A stretch of 47,631 nt of DNA from DASYQD01 sp036005845 (GTDB lineage Bacteria > Acidobacteriota > Thermoanaerobaculia > Multivoradales > JAIOJS01), in NCBI GenBank assembly GCA_036005845.1, contig DASYQD010000169.1:1-47631 (forward strand), written 5' to 3'. Below are positions 6,919 to 15,550 of this stretch, piece after piece (position 1 is the first letter of the stretch; each line of letters begins with the position of its first letter). Position numbers and translations under genes: made by a program. Below the pieces are notes generated by a model. The model was given only the letters and a program-made list of their open reading frames with translations, made no database searches and was not told the DNA's origin.

Positions 6919-8169
6919 GTGAGCCGTTTTCCCGGCGTCGATTACCTGGACATCGAGTCGCTGCTCTCCGAGGAGGAGCGGCTGGTGCGCGACAGCGTGC
7001 GGTCGTGGGTCGACGAGCGCTTCATGCCGCTCATCGTCGAGTGCCACCGCGAGGGGCGCTTTCCCATCGAGCTGGTGCCCGAGATGGGGCACTTGAACCT
7101 CTTCGGCTCGACGATCCACGAGTACGGCCTGCCCGGCCTCAACAACGTCGCCTACGGTCTCACCATGCAGGAGCTCGAGCGCGGCGACTCGGGGCTGCGC
7201 AGCTTCGTCTCGGTGCAGAGCGGCCTCGTCATGTACCCGATCTACGCGTTCGGCTCGCAGCAGCAGAAGGACAGGTGGATTCCGGCGCTCGGCAGCGGTG
7301 AGGCGATCGGCTGCTTCGGCCTCACCGAGCCCGATTTCGGCAGCAACCCGGGCGCCATGCGCACGACGGCGCGGCGCGACGGCGACTCGTGGGTGTTGAA
7401 CGGCGCCAAGCAGTGGATCACCAGCGGCACGCTCGCCGACGTCGCGGTCGTGTGGGCGAAGACCGACGAGGGCATCCGCGGATTCCTGGTCGAGAAGGGC
7501 ACGCCCGGCTTCACCTCGGCCGATCAACACGGCAAGCTCTCGCTGCGCGCTTCGGTCACCTCCGAGCTCGGCTTCCATGACTGCCGCATCCCCGCCGACG
7601 CCATCCTGCCCAAGACAACTGGTCTCAAGAACGCGCTCATGTGCTTGACGCAGGCGCGCTACGGCATCGCCTGGGGAGCGCTCGGCGCGGCGATGGACTG
7701 CTACGACACCGCGCTGCGCTACGCCAAGGAGCGCATCCAGTGGAACGGGCAGCCGATCGCCGCCCACCAGCTCGTGCAGGAGAAGCTCGCCTGGATGATC
7801 ACCGAGATCACCAAGGGGCAGCTGCTGGCGCTGCAGATGGGGCGGCTCAAGGACCAGGACAAGCTCAAGCCGCACCACGTCTCGATGGGCAAGCGCAACA
7901 ACGTCTGGGTGGCGCGCGAATGCGCGAAGCTGGCGCGCGAGGTGCTCGGCGCCAACGGCATCGTCGACGACTACCCGGTGATGCGGCACATGATGAACAT
8001 CGAGTCGGTGTTCACCTACGAGGGGACGCACGACATCCACGCGTTGATCATCGGCGAGGCGGTGACCGGCATCTCCGCCTTCAACGCGCCCCGGCCGATG
8101 GAGCGCGCGGCGAGCGAGCCGGCGCCGAGCGCAACGCCGGCGCCCACTCCCGCCGGAGCGGCGAGGTAG
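6919..8169 (+). CDS. gcdH: Glutaryl-CoA dehydrogenase-like acyl-CoA dehydrogenase
   Basis: This is a 416-residue FAD-dependent acyl-CoA dehydrogenase. It follows human/bacterial GcdH along its length: the substrate-binding segment DSGLRSFVSVQSGL keeps the Arg-Ser pair that contacts the glutaryl carboxylate. FAD-binding motifs GCFGLTEPDFGSNP and WITSG are present. The catalytic base is Glu368 in TYEGTHDIH. It would oxidise and decarboxylate glutaryl-CoA to crotonyl-CoA in lysine/tryptophan or benzoyl-CoA breakdown, passing electrons to ETF. The start is GTG with AAGGA at 6906-6910, eight bases upstream. The C-terminal tail is an extra low-complexity Pro/Ala stretch. glpX begins five bases after its stop. 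Confidence 0.88.
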   Translation: MSRFPGVDYLDIESLLSEEERLVRDSVRSWVDERFMPLIVECHREGRFPIELVPEMGHLNLFGSTIHEYGLPGLNNVAYGLTMQELERGDSGLRSFVSVQSGLVMYPIYAFGSQQQKDRWIPALGSGEAIGCFGLTEPDFGSNPGAMRTTARRDGDSWVLNGAKQWITSGTLADVAVVWAKTDEGIRGFLVEKGTPGFTSADQHGKLSLRASVTSELGFHDCRIPADAILPKTTGLKNALMCLTQARYGIAWGALGAAMDCYDTALRYAKERIQWNGQPIAAHQLVQEKLAWMITEITKGQLLALQMGRLKDQDKLKPHHVSMGKRNNVWVARECAKLAREVLGANGIVDDYPVMRHMMNIESVFTYEGTHDIHALIIGEAVTGISAFNAPRPMERAASEPAPSATPAPTPAGAAR

Positions 8170-8174
8170 CCGCC

Positions 8175-9149
8175 GTGGAACACCTCCTCGAGCAGGACTT
8201 CATCCGCGTCGCCGAGCAGGCGGCCATCGCCGCCGCGCAGACGATGGGGCGCGGCGACCGCAAGCACTCCGACCACGTCGCCGTCGAGGCGATGCGCCAG
8301 GAGATGGACACGCTGCCCATCCACGGCCGCGTCGTCATCGGCGAGGGCGAGCGCGACAAGGCGCCGATGCTCTACGTCGGCGAGGAGGTCGGCGCGCGCA
8401 AGGGTGACGGGCTGCCCGACGTCGACATCGCCGTCGACCCGCTCGAGGGCACCAACCTCTGCGCCACCGGCGCGCCCGGCGCCATCGCGGTGCTCGCCGC
8501 CGCCGAGCGCGGCGGCCTGCTCTACGCGCCGGACGTCTACATGGAGAAGCTGATCGTCGGGCCGACGGCACGCGGCGTCGTCCACCTCGACGCGCCGGTG
8601 TCGGAGAACCTGCGCAACATCGCCAAGGCGTTCAAGCGTGAGGTCTCGGACCTGACGGTGGTCGTGCTCGACCGCGAGCGCCACGAGCAGCTCATCGACG
8701 ACATCCGCACCGCCGGCGCGCGCATCCGCCTGATCGGCGACGGCGACCTGTCGGCGGGCATCTCGGCGGCCGTGCGCGGCACCGGCGTGCAGGCAGTGAT
8801 GGGTACCGGCGGCGCGCCCGAGGGCGTGCTCACCGCCGCGGCGCTGCGTTGCCTGGGCGGCGAGATCCAGGCGCGCCTCAAGCCCACCAACGAAGAGCAG
8901 CGGCGCCGGCTCGTCGAAGAGAAGATCGAGGATGCCAACCGCATCTACAAGACCGAAGACCTGGCGCCGGGCGAGCAGATCTTCTTCGCCGCCACCGGCG
9001 TCACCGACGGCGAGCTGCTGCACGGCGTGCGCTTCTTCGGCGCCGGCACCCGCTGCTCGACGCTCTTCCTCTCGGCGCACCAACAGATCATTCGCTTCGT
9101 CGACACGATTCATCGGTTGGATCCGGAAATGCCGGTCCTGTTGCGGTGA
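8175..9149 (+). CDS. glpX: Class II fructose-1,6-bisphosphatase
   Basis: This is a 324-residue GlpX-type phosphatase that removes the 1-phosphate of fructose-1,6-bisphosphate in gluconeogenesis. It shows the metal/phosphate motifs GEGERDKAPML, VDPLEGTNL, GDGDLSAG, GTGGAPEGV and the C-terminal TGVTDGELLHGVRF. Start choice: the GTG at 8175 gives EHLLEQDFIRVAEQAA, the standard family N-terminus. It lies five bases after the acyl-CoA dehydrogenase stop, suggesting one transcript. dcd follows 16 bases later. Sedoheptulose-1,7-bisphosphatase activity is also known in the family. Confidence 0.93.
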   Translation: MEHLLEQDFIRVAEQAAIAAAQTMGRGDRKHSDHVAVEAMRQEMDTLPIHGRVVIGEGERDKAPMLYVGEEVGARKGDGLPDVDIAVDPLEGTNLCATGAPGAIAVLAAAERGGLLYAPDVYMEKLIVGPTARGVVHLDAPVSENLRNIAKAFKREVSDLTVVVLDRERHEQLIDDIRTAGARIRLIGDGDLSAGISAAVRGTGVQAVMGTGGAPEGVLTAAALRCLGGEIQARLKPTNEEQRRRLVEEKIEDANRIYKTEDLAPGEQIFFAATGVTDGELLHGVRFFGAGTRCSTLFLSAHQQIIRFVDTIHRLDPEMPVLLR

Positions 9150-9165
9150 CGGCGGTCCGCGAGCC

Positions 9166-9651
9166 GTGATCAAGAACGATCGCTGGATCCGCCAGTGGGC
9201 GGAGTCGGGCGGCGTCGCCCCCTACGAGCGCGACCAGGTCAACGCCGCCTCCTACGACGTGCGGGTGTCGGAGCATTGGATCTGCCCGACGCGCGAGCCC
9301 GAGGAGTTCACCTCCGACCACGTCAAGCTCTTCCCGGGCGAGGTCGTGCTCGCCTCCACCATCGAGTACGTGAAGATCCCGCGCGACGTCGCCTGCGACC
9401 TCAAGCTCAAGTCGACGCTCGGCAGGCTGTGGATCAACCACTCCCTCGCCGGCTGGTGCGACCCCGGCTTCGAAGGCCAGATCACGCTCGAGCTGCAGAA
9501 CCTCGGCCCGGTACCCTTCGTGCTGCAAGCCGGCAGGCGCATCGCCCAGCTCATCTTCATCGCCATGGAAGAGGAGCCCGAGATCGCCTACGGCGAGCCG
9601 GGCTCGAACAGCCACTACCAGGGCCAGCGCGGCACCACCACGGCGCGTTGA
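9166..9651 (+). CDS. dcd: dCTP deaminase (short form)
   Basis: This is a 161-residue trimeric dUTPase-fold enzyme that deaminates dCTP to dUTP for thymidylate synthesis. The signature region reads KSTLGRLWINHSLAG, then DPGFEGQITLELQN. The catalytic glutamate is Glu109, and the conserved Ser, Arg and Ala of the active site are present. The protein is shorter than the E. coli enzyme (about 190 residues), and its C-terminus has GSNSHYQGQRGTT, the usual nucleotide-lid segment. Some relatives are bifunctional deaminase/dUTPases. The GTG start is 16 bases after glpX. Confidence 0.88.
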   Translation: MIKNDRWIRQWAESGGVAPYERDQVNAASYDVRVSEHWICPTREPEEFTSDHVKLFPGEVVLASTIEYVKIPRDVACDLKLKSTLGRLWINHSLAGWCDPGFEGQITLELQNLGPVPFVLQAGRRIAQLIFIAMEEEPEIAYGEPGSNSHYQGQRGTTTAR

Positions 9652-9680
9652 TCTCCGGGCCGCGCGCCGGACCCTCGGGC

Positions 9681-9686
9681 TAGACT
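9681..9686 (+). promoter_or_regulatory. -10 box of the DUF4388 gene
   Basis: TAGACT lies 14 bases before the ATG at 9701, in the 49-base gap after dcd. No -35 is evident and there is no Shine-Dalgarno, so the leader is predicted to be only a few bases. Confidence 0.35.
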
Positions 9687-9700
9687 CGCGCCCGAGTCGC

Positions 9701-10861
9701 ATGGGCATCGCCGGCAACCTCAAGACGATGGAGCTCGCCGAGCTCCTGCAGTGGCTGTCGCAGGGCACGAAGACCGGCACGCTGGTGGTCGACAACGGCT
9801 CGGTGGAGAAGAAGGTCTTCTTCAGCAAGGGGAAGATCATCTCCTCCGCCGCCTCCGACCCGCGCGAGCACCTCGGGCACTTCCTGGTCAGCCACGGTTA
9901 CATCAGCGAGGCACAGCTCGCTGAAGCGGTGCGCCGCCAGGAAACGCAGAAGACGATGCTCGGCAAGGTGCTGGTCGAGATGGGGCTCATCGAGGAGGCG
10001 GACCTCGATCAGATGCTGCGTCTCAAGGCCGAGGAGGGGGTCTACTCGCTCTTCGACTGGGCGGAAGGCGAGTTCCGCTTCCACGACGACGAGCTGCCCG
10101 CCTATCCGATGGTGCCGATCTCGCTCGACGTCACCGGCCTGGTGCTCGAGGCGATGCGGCGGCAGGACGAGTGGAGCCGCTTCCGCGAGCTGATGCCGTC
10201 GACGCAGGCGATACCGGTGCGCGTGGTCGACGACCTCGTCGGCGACGGCGGCGAGCTCGACGAGGGGCAGAAGCACATCCTGCTCGCCGTCGACGACCAC
10301 CGCACGATCGAGGAGATCTCGCTCGAGACCCACGCCAGCGAGTACTACGTGTGCGAGGCGCTCTACCCGCAGGTGAAGGCGCGCAAGGTGAAGATCGTCA
10401 AGCCGCGCGGGCACGCGGCACCCGTGCCCCTGCCGCCGCTGACCGTCACCCGCGACGCCGGCGCCCCTTCGAGCAAGTCGCTGCTCGAGCGCGGCCAGAA
10501 GCACCTGGCGGCGCGCGAGTACGAGCAGGCGCTGCGCAACCTGCGCGCGGCGCGCAGCCTCGACCCCGACGATCAGACGATCGCCCGCGCCGCCGAGCAG
10601 GGCGAGGCGACCATCCGCGCCTTCCTGCAGGCGGAGGGCGTGGTGCTCGACGCCGTGCCCAAGCTCGCGGTCAGGCAGGACGAGGTCGCGCGCATGAAGG
10701 TGTCGCCCAAGGCGGGCTTCCTGCTCTCGCGCATCGACGGCAGCTACGACATCGCCTCGATCCTGAAGATCAGCCCGCTGACGCAGCTCGAGGCGTTGCT
10801 GGTGTTCCGCGAGCTGGTGCAGAACGGGTTGCTCAGGCTCGAACACAAGAAGAAGAAGTGA
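9701..10861 (+). CDS. DUF4388 (PatA N-terminal-like) protein with TPR and C-terminal winged-helix-like region
   Basis: This is a 386-residue cytoplasmic protein. Residues 1-100 form a DUF4388 domain (ELLQWLSQGTKTGTLVV, then KKVFFSKGKIISS), a module common in gliding, motility and two-component proteins of deltaproteobacteria, acidobacteria and cyanobacteria. Residues about 75-145 add a helical repeat of the GspE N-terminal kind (HLGHFLVSHGYISEAQLAEA, then LGKVLVEMGLI). A TPR-like segment sits at about 260-300. The C-terminus (SRIDGSYDIASILKISPL) resembles a PqqD- or winged-helix-type element. It is probably a regulatory scaffold with unknown partners. aceK starts ten bases downstream, so the two may be co-transcribed. 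Confidence 0.8.
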   Translation: MGIAGNLKTMELAELLQWLSQGTKTGTLVVDNGSVEKKVFFSKGKIISSAASDPREHLGHFLVSHGYISEAQLAEAVRRQETQKTMLGKVLVEMGLIEEADLDQMLRLKAEEGVYSLFDWAEGEFRFHDDELPAYPMVPISLDVTGLVLEAMRRQDEWSRFRELMPSTQAIPVRVVDDLVGDGGELDEGQKHILLAVDDHRTIEEISLETHASEYYVCEALYPQVKARKVKIVKPRGHAAPVPLPPLTVTRDAGAPSSKSLLERGQKHLAAREYEQALRNLRAARSLDPDDQTIARAAEQGEATIRAFLQAEGVVLDAVPKLAVRQDEVARMKVSPKAGFLLSRIDGSYDIASILKISPLTQLEALLVFRELVQNGLLRLEHKKKK

Positions 10862-10871
10862 GCGGCCGGCG

Positions 10872-12608
10872 ATGAGCGACGACGCCGTGCGGGCGGTGGC
10901 GCTCCCCACCCTCCTCGCGGCCTTCGCCGAGTCCCGCGACGGCTTTCGCGCGCTCACCGCGCGCGCCAAACGGCGCTTCGCCGATCGTGACTGGCTGGGC
11001 ATGCAGGCCGACACGGTGGCGCGGCTCGAAGTCCACGCCAGCGCCGTGGCGGCGGCGGTGACGCAACTGCGCGCAGAGCTCGGCGAAGGGGCGGGCGAAC
11101 GGCCGCTCTGGATGCGCACCAAGCAGGCCTGGGCGGCGGCGATCCTCGGCCGTGACGACCGCGAGCTGGCGCAGACCTTCTTCAACTCGGTGTCGCGGCG
11201 CTTCGTGGCGCGGCGCGGCGTCGACCCGGCGCTCGACTTCCTGCCCTACGACTTTGCCGGCGCCTGGACGGAGCCGGCGGGCGACGCGTTGCGCATCTAC
11301 GGCGGACAGACGGTGACGGCGCGGCTGGTCGAACGGCTGCTGCACGATCTCGAGCTCGGCGCGCCGTTTCGCGACGTCGCGCGCGACGCGGCAGAGACGG
11401 CGGCGCGCGTCGATGCCGCGCTGGCGGCGAGCTTCGGCGACGGCCGCATCGACCGTCTCGAGGTGCTGGCGGCGCCCTTCTTCCGCAACAAGGCGGCCTA
11501 TGTGGTCGGCCGCGTGGTGCGCGATGGGCTGGTGCGCGCGCCGCTGCTGCTGGCGCTGCTCCACGGTCCCGAGGGAGTCGAGGTCGACGCCGTGCTGACG
11601 AGCGAGGACGAGGTGTCGGTCGTCTTCAGCTTCGCGCGCTGGTACTTCCTCGTCGACGCCGACCCGCCGCGCGCCGTCGTCGGCTTCCTGCGTAGCATCC
11701 TGCCCAGGAAGCGCATCGCCGAGCTCTATATCGCGCTCGGCCACCACAAGCACGGCAAGACCGAGTACTACGCCGACTTCTCGCACCAGATCCAGCAAAG
11801 CCGCGAGCAGCTGGTGCGCGCGCCGGGCAAGGAAGGGCTGGTGATGAAGGTCTTCCACCTGCCCGACTACGAGTTCGTCTTCAAGGTGATCAAGGACCAC
11901 TTCCCGGCCGCCAAGCGGGTGACGCGCAGCCAGGTGAAGGCAAACTACCGGCTGGTGTTGACGCACGACCGCGTTGGGCGCTTGATCGACTTCCAGGAGT
12001 TCGAGCACCTCACCTTCCCGCGCGCCCGCTTCGCGCCCGAGTTCCTCGCCGAGCTGCACGCCGACGCGGGCGGCCAGGTGCAGGAGGCCAACGGTGACGT
12101 CGTGCTGCGCCACCTCTACATCGGCCGGCGAGTGGTGCCGCTCGACCTCTTCCTCGCCTCCGACGTGCCGCGCGCGGAGAAAGAAGCGGCGGTGTCCGAC
12201 TGGGGCTGGTGCCTGCGCGATCTCGCCGCCAACAACGTCTTTGCCGGCGACCTCTTGCTCAAGAACTTCGGCGTCACCCGCCACGGCCGCGTCGTCTTCT
12301 ACGACTACGACGAGCTGGCGCCGCTGCTGGCCCTGCGCTTCCGGCGCCTGCCGCCGCCGCGCGACGACCTCGCCGAGCTCATGCCCGAGCCCTGGTTCGG
12401 CGTCGCCGACGAGGACGTCTTCCCCGCGGAATTCCCGCGCTTCCTCGAGCTCACCGGCGAGCTGCGCGAGCTTTTCATCGCCGAGCACGGCTGCCTCTTC
12501 GAGCCCGGCTGGTGGAGCGACATGCAGCGGCGCAACCGCGAGGGCGAGCTGGTGGACGTGTTTCCGTATCCCGAGAGCCGGCGGTTGCGGGCGGGCCAGA
12601 GCGCGTGA
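10872..12608 (+). CDS. aceK: Isocitrate dehydrogenase kinase/phosphatase
   Basis: This is a 578-residue bifunctional enzyme that phosphorylates and dephosphorylates isocitrate dehydrogenase, steering carbon between the TCA cycle and the glyoxylate bypass. The regulatory N-terminal half is followed by the kinase core. The ATP-binding segment APGKEGLVMKVF sits at residues 317-328, with Lys338 in FVFKVIKD. Further conserved segments are HDRVGRLIDFQEFE and FYDYDELAPL. Length matches the E. coli protein. Neither icd nor aceA/aceB is in the window, so the usual ace operon is not conserved here. The stop overlaps the next gene's GTG by four bases. Confidence 0.93.
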   Translation: MSDDAVRAVALPTLLAAFAESRDGFRALTARAKRRFADRDWLGMQADTVARLEVHASAVAAAVTQLRAELGEGAGERPLWMRTKQAWAAAILGRDDRELAQTFFNSVSRRFVARRGVDPALDFLPYDFAGAWTEPAGDALRIYGGQTVTARLVERLLHDLELGAPFRDVARDAAETAARVDAALAASFGDGRIDRLEVLAAPFFRNKAAYVVGRVVRDGLVRAPLLLALLHGPEGVEVDAVLTSEDEVSVVFSFARWYFLVDADPPRAVVGFLRSILPRKRIAELYIALGHHKHGKTEYYADFSHQIQQSREQLVRAPGKEGLVMKVFHLPDYEFVFKVIKDHFPAAKRVTRSQVKANYRLVLTHDRVGRLIDFQEFEHLTFPRARFAPEFLAELHADAGGQVQEANGDVVLRHLYIGRRVVPLDLFLASDVPRAEKEAAVSDWGWCLRDLAANNVFAGDLLLKNFGVTRHGRVVFYDYDELAPLLALRFRRLPPPRDDLAELMPEPWFGVADEDVFPAEFPRFLELTGELRELFIAEHGCLFEPGWWSDMQRRNREGELVDVFPYPESRRLRAGQSA

Positions 12609-13930
12609 GCTTGGATCGCGAAGAGGGGAGGTCGTTGGGAGCGCCGGTGGGCGACTACGCGGCGCAGTCGCGGCTCGCGCCTGGGGCGTGGGCGCTGCTC
12701 GCCGTGCTCGCCGCCCTCTACGCCTTTCTCTACGTATGGCAACCGGCAACGAAGCGCGCGGTGGGCGGTGGCGACTTCGCGGTCTACCTCACCTCGGGGC
12801 GGATGCTGCTCGCCGGACGGACCCCGTACGTGACGCCGGGCTGGAACTACCCGCCGCTGATCTCGTTCCTCGTCGCGCCGCTCGCGGCGTTGCCGTTCCG
12901 CACGGCGTGGTGGTGGTGGTTCGTGCTCGGGCACGTCTGCATCGGGTGGGCCGCGTGGTGGACCTGGCGTGCGCTGGGTCGCGGCCGGCGAGCGCTGTGG
13001 GCCGTCGCCGTCACCTGGACCGCCGGGCACGCGTTGGCCGTGTCGCTGCTCGAAGGACAGGTCAACCCGCTGCTGCTGGTGCTGCTGTGCATGGCACTCT
13101 GGCCGCCTCGGCGCGCGCCGTGGTCGCGCGGCGCGGCGATCGCGGCTGCCTTCGCGCTCAAGGTGTGGCCGGGGATCCTGTGGGCCGAAGACCTGTTGCG
13201 CGGGCGCTGGCGGCGGCTCGTCGGCGGCGTCGCCCTGGGAGCGGCGCTGACGGCGGCGCCCCTGCTCGTCCTCGCCTGCTGCTTCGACGGCCCGCTGCGG
13301 CCGCAGCGATCCGGCGCGTTCTTCGGCAGTCCCGCGTTCCTCAACGCCTCGCTGGCGGGCTTCGCCATGCGGCTCGCCGATCCACCCTTGCGCGGCAGCC
13401 GCCTGCCGCCCAACTGGACCGCCGGTCTGATCGAGCAGCTCCACATCTCCACGCGCGATCGCGTTCTCGGCGCCGCCGCCTCGTTCACTGCGCTGGTGGC
13501 CGGGCTGGCACTCCTCGCCTTGGCGCTGCGGCGGCGCGTTGAGCCGCCGCGCGAGCCGTGGCGTCTCGGCGCCGCGCTGGTGGCGCTGGCGCTCGTGGCG
13601 TCGCCGGTCTCGTGGCCGCACTATCCGGTGCTGCAGCTTCCCGGCACCGCGGCGCTCGCGTACGGGCTCGCCGGCGCGCGCCGCTGGCGACGGCTGGGCG
13701 CGCTCGCCGTCTGTTTCCTCGCCGTCAATTGGACGGAGGCGCTCGTCATCGGGCCTTACGTCGACGCCTACGGCATCGTGGTCGCAGCCCCGGCGGTGAC
13801 GTGGGCGATCACCACGCTGCCGGTGGTCGGCGGCGTGGGGCTGTTCGTGCTCCACCTGCTCGAGCTGCGTCGCGATCAGCGTGACGTAGCGAGTTCGCGC
13901 CTCCCCGCGGCAGCGACGTCGCGCACCTGA
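12605..13930 (+). CDS. GT87-family (DUF2029) membrane mannosyltransferase-like protein
   Basis: This is a 441-residue polytopic membrane protein with about nine to eleven hydrophobic segments. Family marks are GGDFAVYLTSGR near the N-terminus (catalytic Asp region), WNYPPL, EGQVNPLL, KVWPGIL and SWPHY. Members transfer mannose or arabinose from polyprenyl-phosphate donors to glycolipids or glycans on the outer face of the inner membrane. The GTG start overlaps the aceK stop (GTGA), so it is probably translated from the same mRNA although no functional link is obvious. Acceptor and donor are unknown. Confidence 0.8.
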   Translation: MSLDREEGRSLGAPVGDYAAQSRLAPGAWALLAVLAALYAFLYVWQPATKRAVGGGDFAVYLTSGRMLLAGRTPYVTPGWNYPPLISFLVAPLAALPFRTAWWWWFVLGHVCIGWAAWWTWRALGRGRRALWAVAVTWTAGHALAVSLLEGQVNPLLLVLLCMALWPPRRAPWSRGAAIAAAFALKVWPGILWAEDLLRGRWRRLVGGVALGAALTAAPLLVLACCFDGPLRPQRSGAFFGSPAFLNASLAGFAMRLADPPLRGSRLPPNWTAGLIEQLHISTRDRVLGAAASFTALVAGLALLALALRRRVEPPREPWRLGAALVALALVASPVSWPHYPVLQLPGTAALAYGLAGARRWRRLGALAVCFLAVNWTEALVIGPYVDAYGIVVAAPAVTWAITTLPVVGGVGLFVLHLLELRRDQRDVASSRLPAAATSRT

Positions 13931-13938
13931 GCCGCGCC

Positions 13939-14565
13939 TCAGAGCCGCGGCCGCGACACGTGCGGGTTGCCCGCTTCGGCGAAGCGCAGCGGCCACGCTG
14001 CCGCTTCCTTCGCGTAGGCGACGCCGATGCGCGGCCCGGTGGCGATCCGCGCCCGCGCCACCGGCTCGCCGGCGGCGATCCACAGCTCGCGCCCGTCCAG
14101 CCGCGCTCCGTCGAGCGCGCGGTCGACGCCGAGCGCCTGCGCCAGCTTGCCCGGTCCGCCCGCCACGTCGCCGGGCCGCGCGCGGTCGGCGAGGCCGCGC
14201 CGCGCCCGCATCGCCGTCTCGCCGCGGAGCGGCTCGCCGGCGCGCAGCAGCACCGCGCCGCCCTCATCCTGCTCGCCGCAGACGACGTTGAGGCACCAAT
14301 GCATGCCGTAGATGAAGTAGACGTAGGCGTGGCCGCCGGGCAGGTAGAGGCTCTCGTTGCGCGCCGTGCGGCGGCCGCCCCACGCGTGCGCGGCGCGGTC
14401 GGGCGCGCCGAGGTAGGCCTCGACCTCGACGAGCCGCAGCACCAGCCGCTGCCGGCCGATGCGGCGCACCAGCCATCGCCCGAGAAGGTCCGGCGCCACG
14501 ACCTCGGCCGGCCGGCGGTAGAAGTCCAGTGGCAGCGCCTCCAGATCATTCGTCGAGCGGTCCAT
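13939..14565 (-). CDS. mpg: DNA-3-methyladenine glycosylase (AAG/MPG family)
   Basis: This is a 208-residue AAG-type base-excision glycosylase that removes alkylated and deaminated purines. Catalytic Glu49 lies in VEVEAYLG, followed by DRAAHAWGGR. The intercalating and base-pocket region reads YFIYGMHWCLNVV, and the C-terminal half has GGPGKLAQALG. The ATG at 14565 gives a normal-length N-terminus (LPLDFYRRPAEVVAPDLLG). It diverges from the epimerase gene, with a shared symmetric -10 between them, and converges on the GT87 gene with only eight bases between stops. Confidence 0.92.
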   Translation of the reverse strand: MDRSTNDLEALPLDFYRRPAEVVAPDLLGRWLVRRIGRQRLVLRLVEVEAYLGAPDRAAHAWGGRRTARNESLYLPGGHAYVYFIYGMHWCLNVVCGEQDEGGAVLLRAGEPLRGETAMRARRGLADRARPGDVAGGPGKLAQALGVDRALDGARLDGRELWIAAGEPVARARIATGPRIGVAYAKEAAAWPLRFAEAGNPHVSRPRL

Positions 14566-14581
14566 GGCGAGCGCGCGCGAC

Positions 14582-14589
14582 CTTATAAG
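14582..14589. promoter_or_regulatory. Symmetric bidirectional -10 (CTTATAAG)
   Basis: This perfect eight-base palindrome lies between the divergent starts of mpg (ATG at 14565, minus) and the epimerase (ATG at 14600, plus). It reads TATAAG on both strands, ten bases before the epimerase ATG and 16 bases before the mpg ATG. One melted region could serve both directions. Confidence 0.5.
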
Positions 14590-14599
14590 ATCGCCGCGC

Positions 14600-15550
14600 A
14601 TGCCCGAGACGCTCTTGATCACCGGCGGCGCCGGCTTCATCGGCAGCCATCTCGCCGAGGGCGCGCTGCGCGCCGGCCACCGCGTGATCGTGCTCGACAA
14701 CCTCTCGACGGGCCGGCGCGAGAACGTGCCGCCGGGCGCCGAGCTCGTCGAGCGCGACCTGCGCGAGGAAGGTCTCGAGGAGCTGTTCCGCGAGCGCGGC
14801 GTCACCGTCGTCTCCCACCACGCGGCGCAGGCCAACGTGCGCGTCTCGGTCGAGCAGCCGATGCTCGACGCCGAGGCCAACGTGCTCGGCAGCCTCAAGC
14901 TCATCCAGGCCTGCCGCCACACCGGCGTGCGGCGCATCCTCTTCGCCAGCAGCGGCGGCACCGTCTACGGCGAGCAGGAAGCGTTCCCTTGCGACGAGGA
15001 CCACCCGACGCGGCCGCTATCGCCCTACGGCTGCAGCAAGCTCGCCGTCGAGCTCTACCTGCTCGCCTACGGGCGGCTCGGCGACCTCGAGCCGCTGATC
15101 GTGCGCTACGCCAACATCTACGGCGCGCGCCAGGACCCCAAGGGCGAGGCCGGCATCATCGCCATCTTCGCCGAGCGCCTGCTGCGCGGCGAGCCGCCGC
15201 GCATCTTCGGCGACGGCCTGCAGACGCGCGACTACGTGCACGTCTCCGACGTCGTCGCCGTGCAGCGCGCCGCCCTCAACCAGTGGGTGAGCGGCGTCTT
15301 CAACGTCGGCACCGGCGTGGAGACGACGCTGCGCTCGCTCTACTCGAAGGTGCAGAAGGGGCTCGGTCTCGCTCCCGTCGAGCCGCTCTACCTGCCGGAG
15401 AACCGCGGCGAGCTGCGGCGCAGCGCCCTGTCGCACCGCCACCTCGCCGAGACGCTGGGCGTGGCGCCGAGCGTGGAGCTAGATGCCGGCCTCGCGCAGA
15501 CGCTGCCTTACTACCGCCAGCAGCAGCAGGCGCGATTGGAGGCAAGGTGA
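14600..15550 (+). CDS. NAD-dependent nucleotide-sugar epimerase (GalE-like extended SDR)
   Basis: This is a 316-residue extended short-chain dehydrogenase. It shows the Rossmann motif TGGAGFIGS (residues 8-16), HHAAQANVRVS, ASSGGTVYG and the catalytic YGCSK with Tyr143 and Lys147. These suit a UDP-glucose/UDP-GlcNAc 4-epimerase or related sugar epimerase. The ATG at 14600 follows a TATAAG box and has no Shine-Dalgarno. The stop overlaps the GTG of the hexapeptide-repeat gene, so the pair probably makes one nucleotide sugar or its derivative for surface glycans. The exact substrate cannot be assigned. Confidence 0.88.
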   Translation: MPETLLITGGAGFIGSHLAEGALRAGHRVIVLDNLSTGRRENVPPGAELVERDLREEGLEELFRERGVTVVSHHAAQANVRVSVEQPMLDAEANVLGSLKLIQACRHTGVRRILFASSGGTVYGEQEAFPCDEDHPTRPLSPYGCSKLAVELYLLAYGRLGDLEPLIVRYANIYGARQDPKGEAGIIAIFAERLLRGEPPRIFGDGLQTRDYVHVSDVVAVQRAALNQWVSGVFNVGTGVETTLRSLYSKVQKGLGLAPVEPLYLPENRGELRRSALSHRHLAETLGVAPSVELDAGLAQTLPYYRQQQQARLEAR

